A DNA stretch of 64,000 nucleotides from Bacteroidales bacterium (GTDB lineage Bacteria; Bacteroidota; Bacteroidia; Bacteroidales; UBA932): assembly GCA_017476575.1 (NCBI GenBank), contig JAFUZO010000050.1, forward strand, positions 17,575 to 81,574, written 5' to 3'. Numbering within the stretch: position 1 is the stretch's first letter; each line of letters begins with the position of its first letter. The notes under the pieces are model-generated. The model ran no database searches. It saw only the letters and a list, made by a program, of their open reading frames with translations, and was not told the origin of the DNA. Position numbers and translations under genes: made by a program. Shown here piece after piece: positions 46,254 to 54,713 of the stretch.

Positions 46254-47792
46254 ATGCTCAGGAAAATCAGGACCGCGCTGGCGGTCGTCTTCTTCATAGG
46301 GATTACGTTGTTACTGTTGGATATCTCGGGAATGCTGCATGGATGGCTGGGATGGATGGCCAAGGTCCAGTTGCTGCCGGCCGTGCTGGCACTCAATGTG
46401 GCGGTCATTGCAGGGCTTGTCGTGCTCACGCTGGTACTCGGGCGCATCTACTGCTCGGTCATCTGCCCGCTCGGAGTGCTGCAGGACGGTATCGCGCATC
46501 TGCATGTCTCCTGGAAGCGCCGGAAGAAGGACCGCAAGCCTTATCATTACAAGAAGGAAACCAAGTGGCTCCGATACGGGGTGTGGGTTTTGTTCGTGGC
46601 AGCCCTCATCGCCGGCGTGCAAGCCGCCGTGGCGTTGCTGGCACCTTACAGTGCCTATGGGCGTATTGTGCAGAACCTTTTCCAGCCGGTCTGGGTCTGG
46701 GGAAACAATCTGCTCGCCTCTCTCGCAGAGCGAGCCGGAAGTTATGCATTCTACAGCCGGGAAATCTGGTTGCGGAGCCTGCCGACCTTCGTGGTCGCTG
46801 CCGTGATGCTCGTCGTGGTGGGCTTCCTTGCCTGGCGGGGCGGCCGGGATTATTGCAACGCGGTCTGCCCGGTGGGAACGACGCTGAGTTTCCTGTCGCG
46901 GTTCGCGATGTTCCGCCCGGTCATCGATAACGGAAAATGCAAGAACTGCCATGTCTGTGAGCACCATTGCAAGGCCTCCTGCATCGATATCAAGGAGCAC
47001 AAGATCGACTACTCCCGGTGTGTGGACTGCTTCAACTGCCTCGGGGCCTGCAAGTTCGATGCGCTGCATTATCAGTTCGCCTGGGGAAGGGCCACGGCCG
47101 GTCATCACATGGAAGCCGACAAGGGCGGGCAACCGGAGGACCGCCGTCATCCCGAGTCTGACCGGGAATCTCAAGCAGACCAGGGCCGCCGGGCTTTCCT
47201 GACCGGAACGGTGCTGGCGGGGGGAACGATAACCCTTGGGGCGCAGTCCAAGAAGGTGGACGGCGGATATGCGGCCCTGCTGGACAAGACTGTCCCGCAA
47301 CGCGACACGCCTCTGACACCGCCCGGCTCCAAGGGAATCCGGGACTTCTACCGACACTGCACGGCCTGCCAGCTGTGTGTGGCCGCCTGTCCCAATCAGG
47401 TCCTCCGTCCCTCGGCCGACCTGTCCCGGTTCATGCAACCGGAAATGTCCTACGAGCGCGGGTACTGCCGTCCGGAATGCACCCGGTGCTCCGAAGTCTG
47501 CCCGACCGGAGCCATCCGCCGCATCACTCGTGAAGAGAAGACGCAGTACCATATCGGCACGGCCCGTATCGACCGCGACCTGTGCGTCGCCGAGGACGGC
47601 ACCCGCTGCGGCAACTGCGCCCGACATTGCCCTGCCGGGGCCATCACCATGGTCACCATCGAGGACCGGGGAGTGCGCGTCCCGACAGTCAACACGGAAC
47701 TGTGCATCGGCTGCGGGGCCTGCGAGAACCTCTGCCCGGCCCGGCCGGTCAGTGCCATCACAGTGAACGGACGGTATGAGCATCTGAAATAA
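46254..47792 (+). CDS. Membrane polyferredoxin, NapH-like plus NapG-like fusion
   Basis: 512 residues. The N-terminal half is NapH-like: four or five membrane helices with Cys motifs YCSVICPLGV and YCNAVCPVGT, then ferredoxin motifs CKNCHVCEHHC and CVDCFNCLGAC. In the middle is a signal-like stretch RRAFLTGTVLAGGTITLG, followed by a soluble ferredoxin part with CTACQLCVAACP, CTRCSEVCP, CGNCARHCP and CIGCGACENLCP. It probably carries electrons from quinol or ferredoxin to a periplasmic acceptor; the partner is the next gene, 7 nt downstream. Confidence 0.88.
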   Translation: MLRKIRTALAVVFFIGITLLLLDISGMLHGWLGWMAKVQLLPAVLALNVAVIAGLVVLTLVLGRIYCSVICPLGVLQDGIAHLHVSWKRRKKDRKPYHYKKETKWLRYGVWVLFVAALIAGVQAAVALLAPYSAYGRIVQNLFQPVWVWGNNLLASLAERAGSYAFYSREIWLRSLPTFVVAAVMLVVVGFLAWRGGRDYCNAVCPVGTTLSFLSRFAMFRPVIDNGKCKNCHVCEHHCKASCIDIKEHKIDYSRCVDCFNCLGACKFDALHYQFAWGRATAGHHMEADKGGQPEDRRHPESDRESQADQGRRAFLTGTVLAGGTITLGAQSKKVDGGYAALLDKTVPQRDTPLTPPGSKGIRDFYRHCTACQLCVAACPNQVLRPSADLSRFMQPEMSYERGYCRPECTRCSEVCPTGAIRRITREEKTQYHIGTARIDRDLCVAEDGTRCGNCARHCPAGAITMVTIEDRGVRVPTVNTELCIGCGACENLCPARPVSAITVNGRYEHLK

Positions 47793-47799
47793 AACAGCC

Positions 47800-49149
47800 A
47801 TGAAACGAAGAGACTTTATCAAGATATCGGGCGCCGGAGCGCTGACACTGGGCGCCGCAGCTGCCGGGTGCAGCCCCAGGAAGAAGGCGACGGCTGAAAG
47901 CGGGCCCGGAGAAATGGTATACCGGGTGAACCCGGCCACAGGCGACCGGGTGTCGCTCCTCGGCTTCGGCTGCATGCGGTGGCCGATGGTCAAGGATGCG
48001 CAGGGCAACGACATCATCGACCAGGAAGCTGTCAACGAGATGGTCGACGAGGCCATCGCCCACGGCGTCAACTATTTCGATACATCTCCGGCCTACCTGC
48101 AAGGCCAGTCCGAGCGGGCGGCCGGTATCGCCTTGAGCCGCCATCCACGGGCATCCTACTATATCGCCACCAAACTCTCCAACTTCGGCGACCAGTCCCG
48201 GGAAGCCTCCATCAAGATGTACGAGGACTCGTTCCGGGAAATGCAGACCGACTATTTCGACTACTACCTCCTCCACTCCATCGGCCGTGGCGGGCTGGAA
48301 GCCTTCCGCCAGCGTTACGTGGAGAACGGCCTCATCGACTTCCTCAAAGGGGAGAAGGAGAAAGGGTGCATCCGCCAGATTGGTTTCTCCTTCCACGGCA
48401 GCCGGGAAGCCTTCGACGACTTCATCGCCCTGCATGACAACGGAGAGATCCACTGGGACTTCTGCCAGATCGAGATGAACTATGTCGACTGGAAGCATGC
48501 CGACGGGGTCCGCAACGTCAACGCCGACTACCTCTATGCCGAACTGGACAAGCGGGAGATCCCCATCACCATCATGGAACCCCTCCTCGGCGGACGGCTG
48601 GCCAACGTCCCGGAAGGCATCGCCCGCCAGCTCAAGGAGCGGGAGCCCGACAAATCTGTCGCCTCGTGGGCCTTCCGCTTCTGCGGCTCCTATCCCCGGG
48701 TGCTCACCGTCCTCAGCGGCATGACCAGCCTGGACCCGCTCCGGGACAACCTTGACACCTACTGCCATTTCAAGCCCCTCACGGACGAGGAACTCGACTT
48801 CCTGGAGCGCATGGCCATCCAGATGAAGGAATACCCGCTCGTAAACTGCACCGACTGCAAATACTGCATGCCGTGCCCCTGGGGCATCGACATCCCAGGC
48901 ATCTTCAAGCATTACAATACGAGCATCACGGAAGGGACCTATGCCCAGACCCGGGAGCAGAAAGATTACCGGAAACTCCGCCGGGCCTACCTGGTCAGCT
49001 ACGACCGGGCCATCCCGACCCTCCGGCAGGCCGACCACTGCATCGCCTGCGGAGCCTGCGTATCCCATTGCCCCCAGAGCATCCCGATTCCCGGGCAACT
49101 CAACCGCATCGCCCGCTACGTCGAAAGCCTCAAACAGGATACCCTTTAG
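47800..49149 (+). CDS. Tat-type aldo/keto reductase with C-terminal ferredoxin motifs
   Basis: 449 residues. Twin-arginine-like start MKRRDFIKISGAGALTLGAA ending in AAGC, so probably a Tat lipoprotein. The AKR TIM barrel follows: LGFGCMRWP, GVNYFDTSPAY and ATKLSNFG. The C-terminal 4Fe-4S part has CTDCKYCMPCPWGID and CIACGACVSHCPQSI. It forms an operon with the polyferredoxin at 46254, so an exported, ferredoxin-fed reductase is likely; the substrate is unknown. Its stop overlaps the convergent PorV-like stop. Confidence 0.9.
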   Translation: MKRRDFIKISGAGALTLGAAAAGCSPRKKATAESGPGEMVYRVNPATGDRVSLLGFGCMRWPMVKDAQGNDIIDQEAVNEMVDEAIAHGVNYFDTSPAYLQGQSERAAGIALSRHPRASYYIATKLSNFGDQSREASIKMYEDSFREMQTDYFDYYLLHSIGRGGLEAFRQRYVENGLIDFLKGEKEKGCIRQIGFSFHGSREAFDDFIALHDNGEIHWDFCQIEMNYVDWKHADGVRNVNADYLYAELDKREIPITIMEPLLGGRLANVPEGIARQLKEREPDKSVASWAFRFCGSYPRVLTVLSGMTSLDPLRDNLDTYCHFKPLTDEELDFLERMAIQMKEYPLVNCTDCKYCMPCPWGIDIPGIFKHYNTSITEGTYAQTREQKDYRKLRRAYLVSYDRAIPTLRQADHCIACGACVSHCPQSIPIPGQLNRIARYVESLKQDTL

Positions 49150-50027
49150 AAACGGTATCCCAGACCGGCGATGACGGTGCTGCCGATCTCGCGGTTGGCA
49201 CCGAGCCAGGCGACGTCGAGACGGATGCCGCGGTACTGGACGCCCACACCGGCCGTGAGGAAGGACGGCAGGGCGGCGACGTCCTTCGACGCCAGGTGAT
49301 AACCGGCGCGCACGAAAACCAGATCCTGGTAGCCCAACTCTCCGCCCAGGCCCACGGTCACGGCGCCGGAATGCAGGTAATAGTCCAGGTCCGCATCGCC
49401 CCGCACCCCGTAGTCCCCGAAGCGGCGGGCGTAGTCCACGGCGGCCGCCACCGAGGCCGGAATCCCGTAGGACGTGTCCCCGGAGGACACGGACCCGATG
49501 TTGGCCACGACGGCCGTCACGTGCACATCGGAGAAAGAGGCCATCAGCATCGCATCGAAGGCCATGGTCGACAGCGTCTCGTCCGAGGCGAGGCGGCTCG
49601 ACAGGTAGCGGACATCGACACCGGCCGAGACCACGCTCCCGAGCGCCACACCGACACCGCCGCCGGCCGACAGGTCCGACGGGGTGAAGCCGTCTACCGA
49701 AGTGCCCGTCAGCGACAGGACCCCGGCGGCGAAGCCGAAAGAGCCTGTCCGGGCCGCGCCGCCGAAAGCCAGCGCGGAATCATCCCGTCCCCATCGCTGG
49801 AAGGAGGCGGAAAGGTCCGCCGTCCCGTTGAAACGGGGGACGGCCGCCGCATTGCGGAACGCGGCGAAAGAGACCTGCGAGACCGCGGCCCGGCCGGTGT
49901 ATCCCATCGCCACGGAGACCGGGTCGCCGGAAATCCGGGAGAAGGGCAAGATTTCGTTGGACGCCGCCTCCTGGGCCGTCGCCACGACGGGCAGCAGGAT
50001 GGCCGCCGCCAGTAAGATGCTTTTCAT
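49146..50027 (-). CDS. PorV/PorQ-family outer-membrane protein (T9SS-associated)
   Basis: 293 residues with a Sec signal (LAAAILLPVVATAQ). A beta-barrel with the PorV/PorQ/UPF0164 look: FSRISGDPVSVAMGYTGRAA, AAFRNAAAVPRF and terminal IAGLGYRF. PorV ferries T9SS cargo to the attachment complex; PorQ forms part of that complex. It starts 3 nt after a subtilase that has a T9SS-like tail, which supports the assignment. Whether it is PorV, PorQ or a side branch is not resolved. Confidence 0.75.
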   Translation of the reverse strand: MKSILLAAAILLPVVATAQEAASNEILPFSRISGDPVSVAMGYTGRAAVSQVSFAAFRNAAAVPRFNGTADLSASFQRWGRDDSALAFGGAARTGSFGFAAGVLSLTGTSVDGFTPSDLSAGGGVGVALGSVVSAGVDVRYLSSRLASDETLSTMAFDAMLMASFSDVHVTAVVANIGSVSSGDTSYGIPASVAAAVDYARRFGDYGVRGDADLDYYLHSGAVTVGLGGELGYQDLVFVRAGYHLASKDVAALPSFLTAGVGVQYRGIRLDVAWLGANREIGSTVIAGLGYRF

Positions 50028-50030
50028 CGG

Positions 50031-52607
50031 TTATCTTTTGATGATGGTTTTCCTGTACGTCTGTCCGGCATAGGTCACGGTGGCGGTGTAGCGCCCCGGG
50101 GCCGCCTTGCCGAGGTCGGCCACTACCGGCTGGAAGGCGCTGTAGCGGCCCTCCGCCGTGTAGACGACCGCACCGGTCGTCCCATAGACCCGCACGGAGG
50201 TGTCGGCCTCCTCCAGGCCGGGCAGGATGGTCAGCACGCCCTTGTCGCCCATCAGGAAACTGACCTCTTCCCCTTCCGGCCGCACCAGCACCGTCATCTC
50301 GGCCGTCACCCGCTCGCCCATCGCGTCGGTCGCCGCCACGCGGACATGGCCGAGCCCGAGGGCCGAGGCCGTGATGCGGAGCCGCCGGTCATCCAGGGCC
50401 GCCGAGACGACGGCGGGGTCCAGGGAGGTCACCATGTAAGACAGCGTCTCGTCGTCGGCATCGGTGAAATGGGCATCCAGGTCGACCTCCGCCGTCGCGC
50501 CGGCCGATGGAAGCACCCGGTTCTCCAGCGGGACGGCCACCTCGGGCGCATGGTTCTGCAGCACGGTATACGTGAAACTTTTCGTTGCCTTCATCCCGTA
50601 ACGGTCCGTCGCCGTGATGGTGGCGGAATAGGCCTTCGGCTGCGCCAGTTGGCAGACCAGCGTGAACAGGTAGGCGTCGCCGCCCTCTTGGGTGAACCGC
50701 GCCCGCCCGTCGGTGGTGAAGGACACCTCGATGTCGTGCCCGTCGGGGTCATAGACCCGGAACGGGAGTTCGATGTTCTCATGCTGGTGGAAGGAGAGGG
50801 CGTCCGACGGCACCTCGACCACGGGCGGATGGTTGACGTCGGTCCGGACCTTGACGATGCGGGACCGCTCCGAGAAGGTCCGGTTGTAACTGAAGGCGGC
50901 GACGGCGACATAGTAGTCGGTCTCGAAGTCCAGGTCCTCGATGCGCAGGGTGACGGGCGTGCCGTACAGGGCGGGGTTGGTCACGGTCAGGGTGCTGGTC
51001 GAGACGCCCTGGGGGTTCCGCAGGTCGGCATTCCGCACCGCAGCCTCGGTCTTGCCGGCCACGGCCAGATAGCCGTAGGCCTCGCTGGCGGTGAAGGACA
51101 GGACAAGGTTGTTGCCCGCCGGGGCCGCCGTGAGGTCCGCCACCGCATCCGGTTCCGTGCCGTCGCCATACAGGAAGGCGCCGAAGGCATCGGCCATCGG
51201 GCCGATGGGACGGGTGCCGGTGGAGGCGGCGACCTCCCGCGCCCCGCCCAGCAGCCGGTCCTTCAGGTCCTGGTTCGTGAAACCGGGGCCGCCGAAATAG
51301 GAGACGAGCAGCGCCGCGATGCCCGATACATGCGGGCAGGCCATGGAGGTGCCGTTGTATGAGGCATAGGAACCGGTCGGGATGGTGCTGCGGATGCTGA
51401 CGCCGGGGGCGCAGATGTCCACCCAGTCGCCATAGTTCGAGAAACTGGCCCGGGCGCCGGTCTGGGCGATGGCGCCGACGGCGATGCAGGGCTCGTAGTT
51501 GGCGGGCGGACCATACTGGATGTTGTCGTTGCCGGCGGCGAAGATCACGACGCCGCCCTTCATCGGACTGTCCGGACGCTGGTTGCCCTCCCCGTCACAG
51601 CCCGCGTTCTCGATGAAATAGTTGACGGCCTCCCGGAACTCGCGCGGGGTGTTCTCGTGATAGTACTTGTAGTTCTGGAGTTCGTCTGCATCGACCTTGC
51701 CGTTCTCGTTCGCATCGAAGGTATAGCCCCAACTGTTCGAACAGATGACCGCTCCCTTGTCCGCCGCGTCCTTGATGGCCGTCTCGAAATCACCGCTCCT
51801 GTCGGTATTCCCGGAGGACTGGAAGCATTGCAGCGAGAGGAGGCTGACGCCCCGCCGCCCGGCGGCATAGTCCCCGCCGGCGACGCCCGCGATGCCGGTC
51901 CCGTTGTTGCCGACCGCGGCGATGGTCCCGGCGACATGGGTGCCGTGGGAGTGGGGGTAGATGGTCGTCCCGCCGACGACATAGTTCTGGTGGCCGGTCG
52001 CCAGGCAGTTCCAGGCCAGGTCCGGATGGTCCAGTTGGATGCCGCCGTCCACCACGGCGACGACGACCTCGGGACGGCCGACCGTATATCCCTCCCAGAC
52101 GGGGAGGACGTTGACGTCATAACCGGCGTAAGAGGAGTTGTAGAGACCCCACAGCGAACTCCAGTAGGTGTCGTCGGTGGCGAGGGTGACCTGGGGGCTT
52201 TCGGCCGCATATTCCACGCCCGGAAGCGAGAGGAACCCGTCCACGGCCTTCGTCGCCGGGACATCCTCCCGGAAACGGACCTTGTACCAGCGGTGCAGGC
52301 CCGCCCGGCGCGTCCGCGGCTCGTATTCCCCGGCATAGGGGAACAGCCGCTCCATGGATGCGATGCCGCACGCATCGACGAGGCTGTTCAGCCCGTCGGA
52401 TTTCGTCCGGACATTCCCCGCCGCCAGGTCATCCTCGACCAGCGCGGCCATCTCGTCCGTGAACAACACCTTCACGACATGTCCCTGTCCCTCCCCCGCC
52501 GGCTCTACGGCCTCTTCTGCGACAGGTTCCACTTCCGGCTGCAACGGCTCCCGCACACATCCCGCCATCCCCAGCAGCAGCATCGATGCAACGATATTTT
52601 TCTTCAT
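50031..52607 (-). CDS. Subtilase (S8) lipoprotein with T9SS-like C-terminal domain
   Basis: 858 residues. Lipobox LLGMAGC, an inhibitor-like propeptide (about 45-145), then the S8 domain with Asp in AVVDGGIQLDHPDL, His in HSHGTHVAGTIAA and Ser in NGTSMACPHVSG: the full triad is intact. C-terminal half: a fibronectin-III-like domain and two cadherin/Ig-like domains. The last 75 residues (GVLTILPG, VRVYGTTGAVVY, APGRYTATVTYAGQTYRKT) match the type A T9SS sorting pattern. Both a lipid anchor and a T9SS tail are present, which is unusual. Followed by a PorV/PorQ-like gene. Confidence 0.9.
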   Translation of the reverse strand: MKKNIVASMLLLGMAGCVREPLQPEVEPVAEEAVEPAGEGQGHVVKVLFTDEMAALVEDDLAAGNVRTKSDGLNSLVDACGIASMERLFPYAGEYEPRTRRAGLHRWYKVRFREDVPATKAVDGFLSLPGVEYAAESPQVTLATDDTYWSSLWGLYNSSYAGYDVNVLPVWEGYTVGRPEVVVAVVDGGIQLDHPDLAWNCLATGHQNYVVGGTTIYPHSHGTHVAGTIAAVGNNGTGIAGVAGGDYAAGRRGVSLLSLQCFQSSGNTDRSGDFETAIKDAADKGAVICSNSWGYTFDANENGKVDADELQNYKYYHENTPREFREAVNYFIENAGCDGEGNQRPDSPMKGGVVIFAAGNDNIQYGPPANYEPCIAVGAIAQTGARASFSNYGDWVDICAPGVSIRSTIPTGSYASYNGTSMACPHVSGIAALLVSYFGGPGFTNQDLKDRLLGGAREVAASTGTRPIGPMADAFGAFLYGDGTEPDAVADLTAAPAGNNLVLSFTASEAYGYLAVAGKTEAAVRNADLRNPQGVSTSTLTVTNPALYGTPVTLRIEDLDFETDYYVAVAAFSYNRTFSERSRIVKVRTDVNHPPVVEVPSDALSFHQHENIELPFRVYDPDGHDIEVSFTTDGRARFTQEGGDAYLFTLVCQLAQPKAYSATITATDRYGMKATKSFTYTVLQNHAPEVAVPLENRVLPSAGATAEVDLDAHFTDADDETLSYMVTSLDPAVVSAALDDRRLRITASALGLGHVRVAATDAMGERVTAEMTVLVRPEGEEVSFLMGDKGVLTILPGLEEADTSVRVYGTTGAVVYTAEGRYSAFQPVVADLGKAAPGRYTATVTYAGQTYRKTIIKR

Positions 52608-52652
52608 ACCTTTTTCAAATTAATCCTGCAAGTTACGAATTTCATCCGGAAA

Positions 52653-52681
52653 TAAAAAGGACACCCCCGGAGAGGTGTCCC
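52653..52681 (-). terminator. Rho-independent terminator, copy 1 of an identical 29-nt pair
   Basis: Stem GGACACC/GGTGTCC with an 8-nt loop and a T-run on the minus strand. Identical over 29 nt to 54659-54687. Confidence 0.85.
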
Positions 52682-52710
52682 ATTTCTTCATCAGCAGTGG
52701 TACGGGATGG

Positions 52711-52755
52711 TTACCGGCGGGCCACCTTCGCCGGCTTGTTCTGAACCATGTACTT
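52711..52755 (-). pseudogene. C-terminal stub of a truncated minus-strand gene
   Basis: Reading the minus strand into the terminator gives YMVQNKPAKVARR and a TAA stop at 52711-52713. The bases around this stop (GATGGTTACCGG) resemble those at the end of the BACON lipoprotein gene (GATGGCTACCGG at 54709). It looks like the last codons of a gene whose body was lost when the lower-GC island was inserted. Confidence 0.4.
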
Positions 52756-52923
52756 CCAGACTTGGCATACAAGTTCTTTTCACTCTTTGACGCATACAGA
52801 GAACAATTTGACCACGAAGCAACACGTCAGGCCGCAACCATTTTTCAGGACAATAACAAGAACATCCTTGAATCCTCAATACGAGAGGCTGATTCCCTGC
52901 AATCTTTTGCAATGAACTCATAA
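52756..52923 (+). pseudogene. C-terminal fragment of an unrecognised gene at the island edge
   Basis: The plus frame reads LAYKFFSLFDAYREQFDHEA...LQSFAMNS and stops at 52921-52923. It has protein-like composition and the lower GC of the island, but no start. The open frame continuing left into the terminator is not real. The family is not recognised. Confidence 0.5.
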
Positions 52924-52965
52924 AAAAACTCTAAATTTGAAGGTTTTATAGAGCCACCGACCACG

Positions 52966-53052
52966 ATGACATCAATCAATACACAGAAGATAATGGAATT
53001 CGGGCTTCCTGTCAGGATCTTTGCCAAGGACAAACACAGAGTGACACCATAA
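52966..53052 (+). CDS. Possible 28-residue small ORF
   Basis: ATG at 52966 gives MTSINTQKIMEFGLPVRIFA...KHRVTP. It could equally be a remnant of a gene body; it is listed because the wording is protein-like and it lies just before the promoter of the AlbA_2 gene. Confidence 0.25.
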   Translation: MTSINTQKIMEFGLPVRIFAKDKHRVTP

Positions 53053-53057
53053 CTTTG
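53050..53057 (+). promoter_or_regulatory. -7 box of the AlbA_2 gene
   Basis: TAACTTTG, exact consensus, 21 nt before the ATG. Confidence 0.6.
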
Positions 53058-53078
53058 AGCAATGCAACGTTTTAATAT

Positions 53079-54599
53079 ATGAGACTACCGATAAACATAG
53101 AAGAACTGCTCAACGGCCGCGCCGTGGAAGGCGACCGCCTGGAGTATAAGACGGGCTGGAATCCCGACGCCATTTACCGTACTATCTGCGCTTTCGCCAA
53201 CGATTTTGACGAGACGGGCGGCGGCTACATCGTGGTTGGCGTGAAGGAAGAGAACGGTCGTGCCATCCGCCCTGTGGCTGGCATAGGCCCTGACCAGATT
53301 GAGCCTATCGAGAAGGATATGGTAGGCTTCAACAATCTCATACGCCCATACTACCAGCCACGTCTGTATGTGGAAGAGGTAGACTGTAAGACCATCCTCA
53401 TTATCAAGGTGTCGCCCGGCGAGCGTCGCCCTTATAAGGTACCCGACCAAATAACGGCGAAACAGAAGGCTTACAACTACTACATCCGCTACAATAGTAG
53501 CAGTATTGTTCCCAAGGATGAGTACGAACGGGAACTGATCAACCTCGCCAACCGTATGCCGTTTGATGACCGAGGCAACGATGACATCAAACTGACGGAC
53601 ATATCGCCATTGCTCCTGCATGACTATCTGGTAAAAGTGAAGAGCAGCCTTGCCGACATTTCACTGACCGACCACATGGAGGATGTGCTGGAACAGATGG
53701 ACTTGCTGGAGCCAGTGCCAGAAGGAAAGCGTATCAAGAACGTAGCAGCCATGATGTTCGCAGAACGTCCCGACCGCTTCTTCAAACAGGCGCAGGTGGA
53801 AATCGTACTCTTCCCGGAAGGGCGCGAGAAGAACCCCGACAACCTCATTGAGGTGGAACCGATAAGAGGCAGTGTACCGACCATGATACGGGATACATTG
53901 AGTTACTTGCGCACAAATGTCATCAAGAAACAGATTATCAAGCCCAAGGACAGAGAGCAGTCCATAACATTCTATAACTACCCTTATCAGGCTTTGGAAG
54001 AAGCCGTTGTCAACAGCCTATATCATAGAGACTGGACGATTCGGGAGCCGATAGAAATCACCGTTGAACCTGAACGCATTTCTATACTGAGTTTCTCTGG
54101 TCCGAACCACACCATACCGATGGAGGACGTTCGCACGGGAATGTCGCTGCGCTCTCGCCGCTATCGTAACCGTCGGCTCGGTGAGTTCCTGAAGGAACTG
54201 GATCTCACTGAAGGACGGGCAACAGGTATCCCCACCATTCAAGATGAACTGCGTGAAAACGGCTCGCCACAGGCCATCATTGAGACAGACGAAGAACGTA
54301 CTTACTTCCTGATGGACATTCCGTGTCATCCTGATTTCTTTGCAGGCAGAGTGATATTGAACTCGGATGTCACAAAAGATGTCACAAAAGATGTCACAAA
54401 AGAACTTTCTGAGAGACAACAACTTATCTTACAGTTAATAAAGGATGATGCTTTTGTTACCACTAATGATATGTCACAAAAGACGGGAGTCGCTACGAGA
54501 ACCATCAAACGAGATTTGGTATATCTTCAAGAACTTGGTATAATAGACCGTAAAGGTGGCCGAAAAGAAGGACATTGGGTGATAATAACAGACAAGTAA
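53079..54599 (+). CDS. AlbA_2/Schlafen-type ATP-binding protein (putative regulator)
   Basis: 506 residues. N-terminal AlbA_2 domain (EGDRLEYKTGWNPDAIYRTI, GGGYIVVGVKEENGR), a central HATPase_c_4-like domain (NYPYQALEEAVVNSLYHRDW, GRATGIPTIQDEL), a short repeat DVTKDVTKDVTK and a C-terminal winged helix (TNDMSQKTGVATRTIKRDLV). Such proteins are common on mobile islands and near defence genes; their function is unsettled. Base composition and codon use are clearly more A/T-rich than the neighbours, indicating transfer. Confidence 0.85.
   Translation: MRLPINIEELLNGRAVEGDRLEYKTGWNPDAIYRTICAFANDFDETGGGYIVVGVKEENGRAIRPVAGIGPDQIEPIEKDMVGFNNLIRPYYQPRLYVEEVDCKTILIIKVSPGERRPYKVPDQITAKQKAYNYYIRYNSSSIVPKDEYERELINLANRMPFDDRGNDDIKLTDISPLLLHDYLVKVKSSLADISLTDHMEDVLEQMDLLEPVPEGKRIKNVAAMMFAERPDRFFKQAQVEIVLFPEGREKNPDNLIEVEPIRGSVPTMIRDTLSYLRTNVIKKQIIKPKDREQSITFYNYPYQALEEAVVNSLYHRDWTIREPIEITVEPERISILSFSGPNHTIPMEDVRTGMSLRSRRYRNRRLGEFLKELDLTEGRATGIPTIQDELRENGSPQAIIETDEERTYFLMDIPCHPDFFAGRVILNSDVTKDVTKDVTKELSERQQLILQLIKDDAFVTTNDMSQKTGVATRTIKRDLVYLQELGIIDRKGGRKEGHWVIITDK
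54366..54401 (+). repeat. Three perfect 12-bp tandem repeats inside the AlbA_2 gene
   Basis: GATGTCACAAAA repeated three times, encoding DVTK units between the ATPase and the winged helix. Slippage would change linker length in frame. Confidence 0.9.
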
Positions 54600-54658
54600 G
54601 ATTTCGGTAGCGCCCTAATTGGAGTGTCCGGGTCGGAACCCTTTCCCGGGAAAACATG

Positions 54659-54687
54659 TAAAAAGGACACCCCCGGAGAGGTGTCCC
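54659..54687 (-). terminator. Rho-independent terminator, copy 2 of an identical 29-nt pair
   Basis: Terminates the second SusCD operon on the minus strand. Identical over 29 nt to 52653-52681. Confidence 0.85.
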
Positions 54688-54713
54688 TTTTCTGTTATAA
54701 AGGCGGGAGATGG

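Noticed and set aside
46311..48071. 586-codon minus-strand open frame
   Set aside because: Antisense to the polyferredoxin and AKR genes, whose Cys motifs are intact.
54366..54401. CRISPR-like direct repeats
   Set aside because: The 12-bp units are contiguous, coding and without spacers. No CRISPR array is visible in the window.
52653..54687. Insertion sequence with 29-nt target duplication
   Set aside because: No transposase or terminal inverted repeats are visible, and the 29-nt units are themselves terminators placed after minus-strand stop codons.
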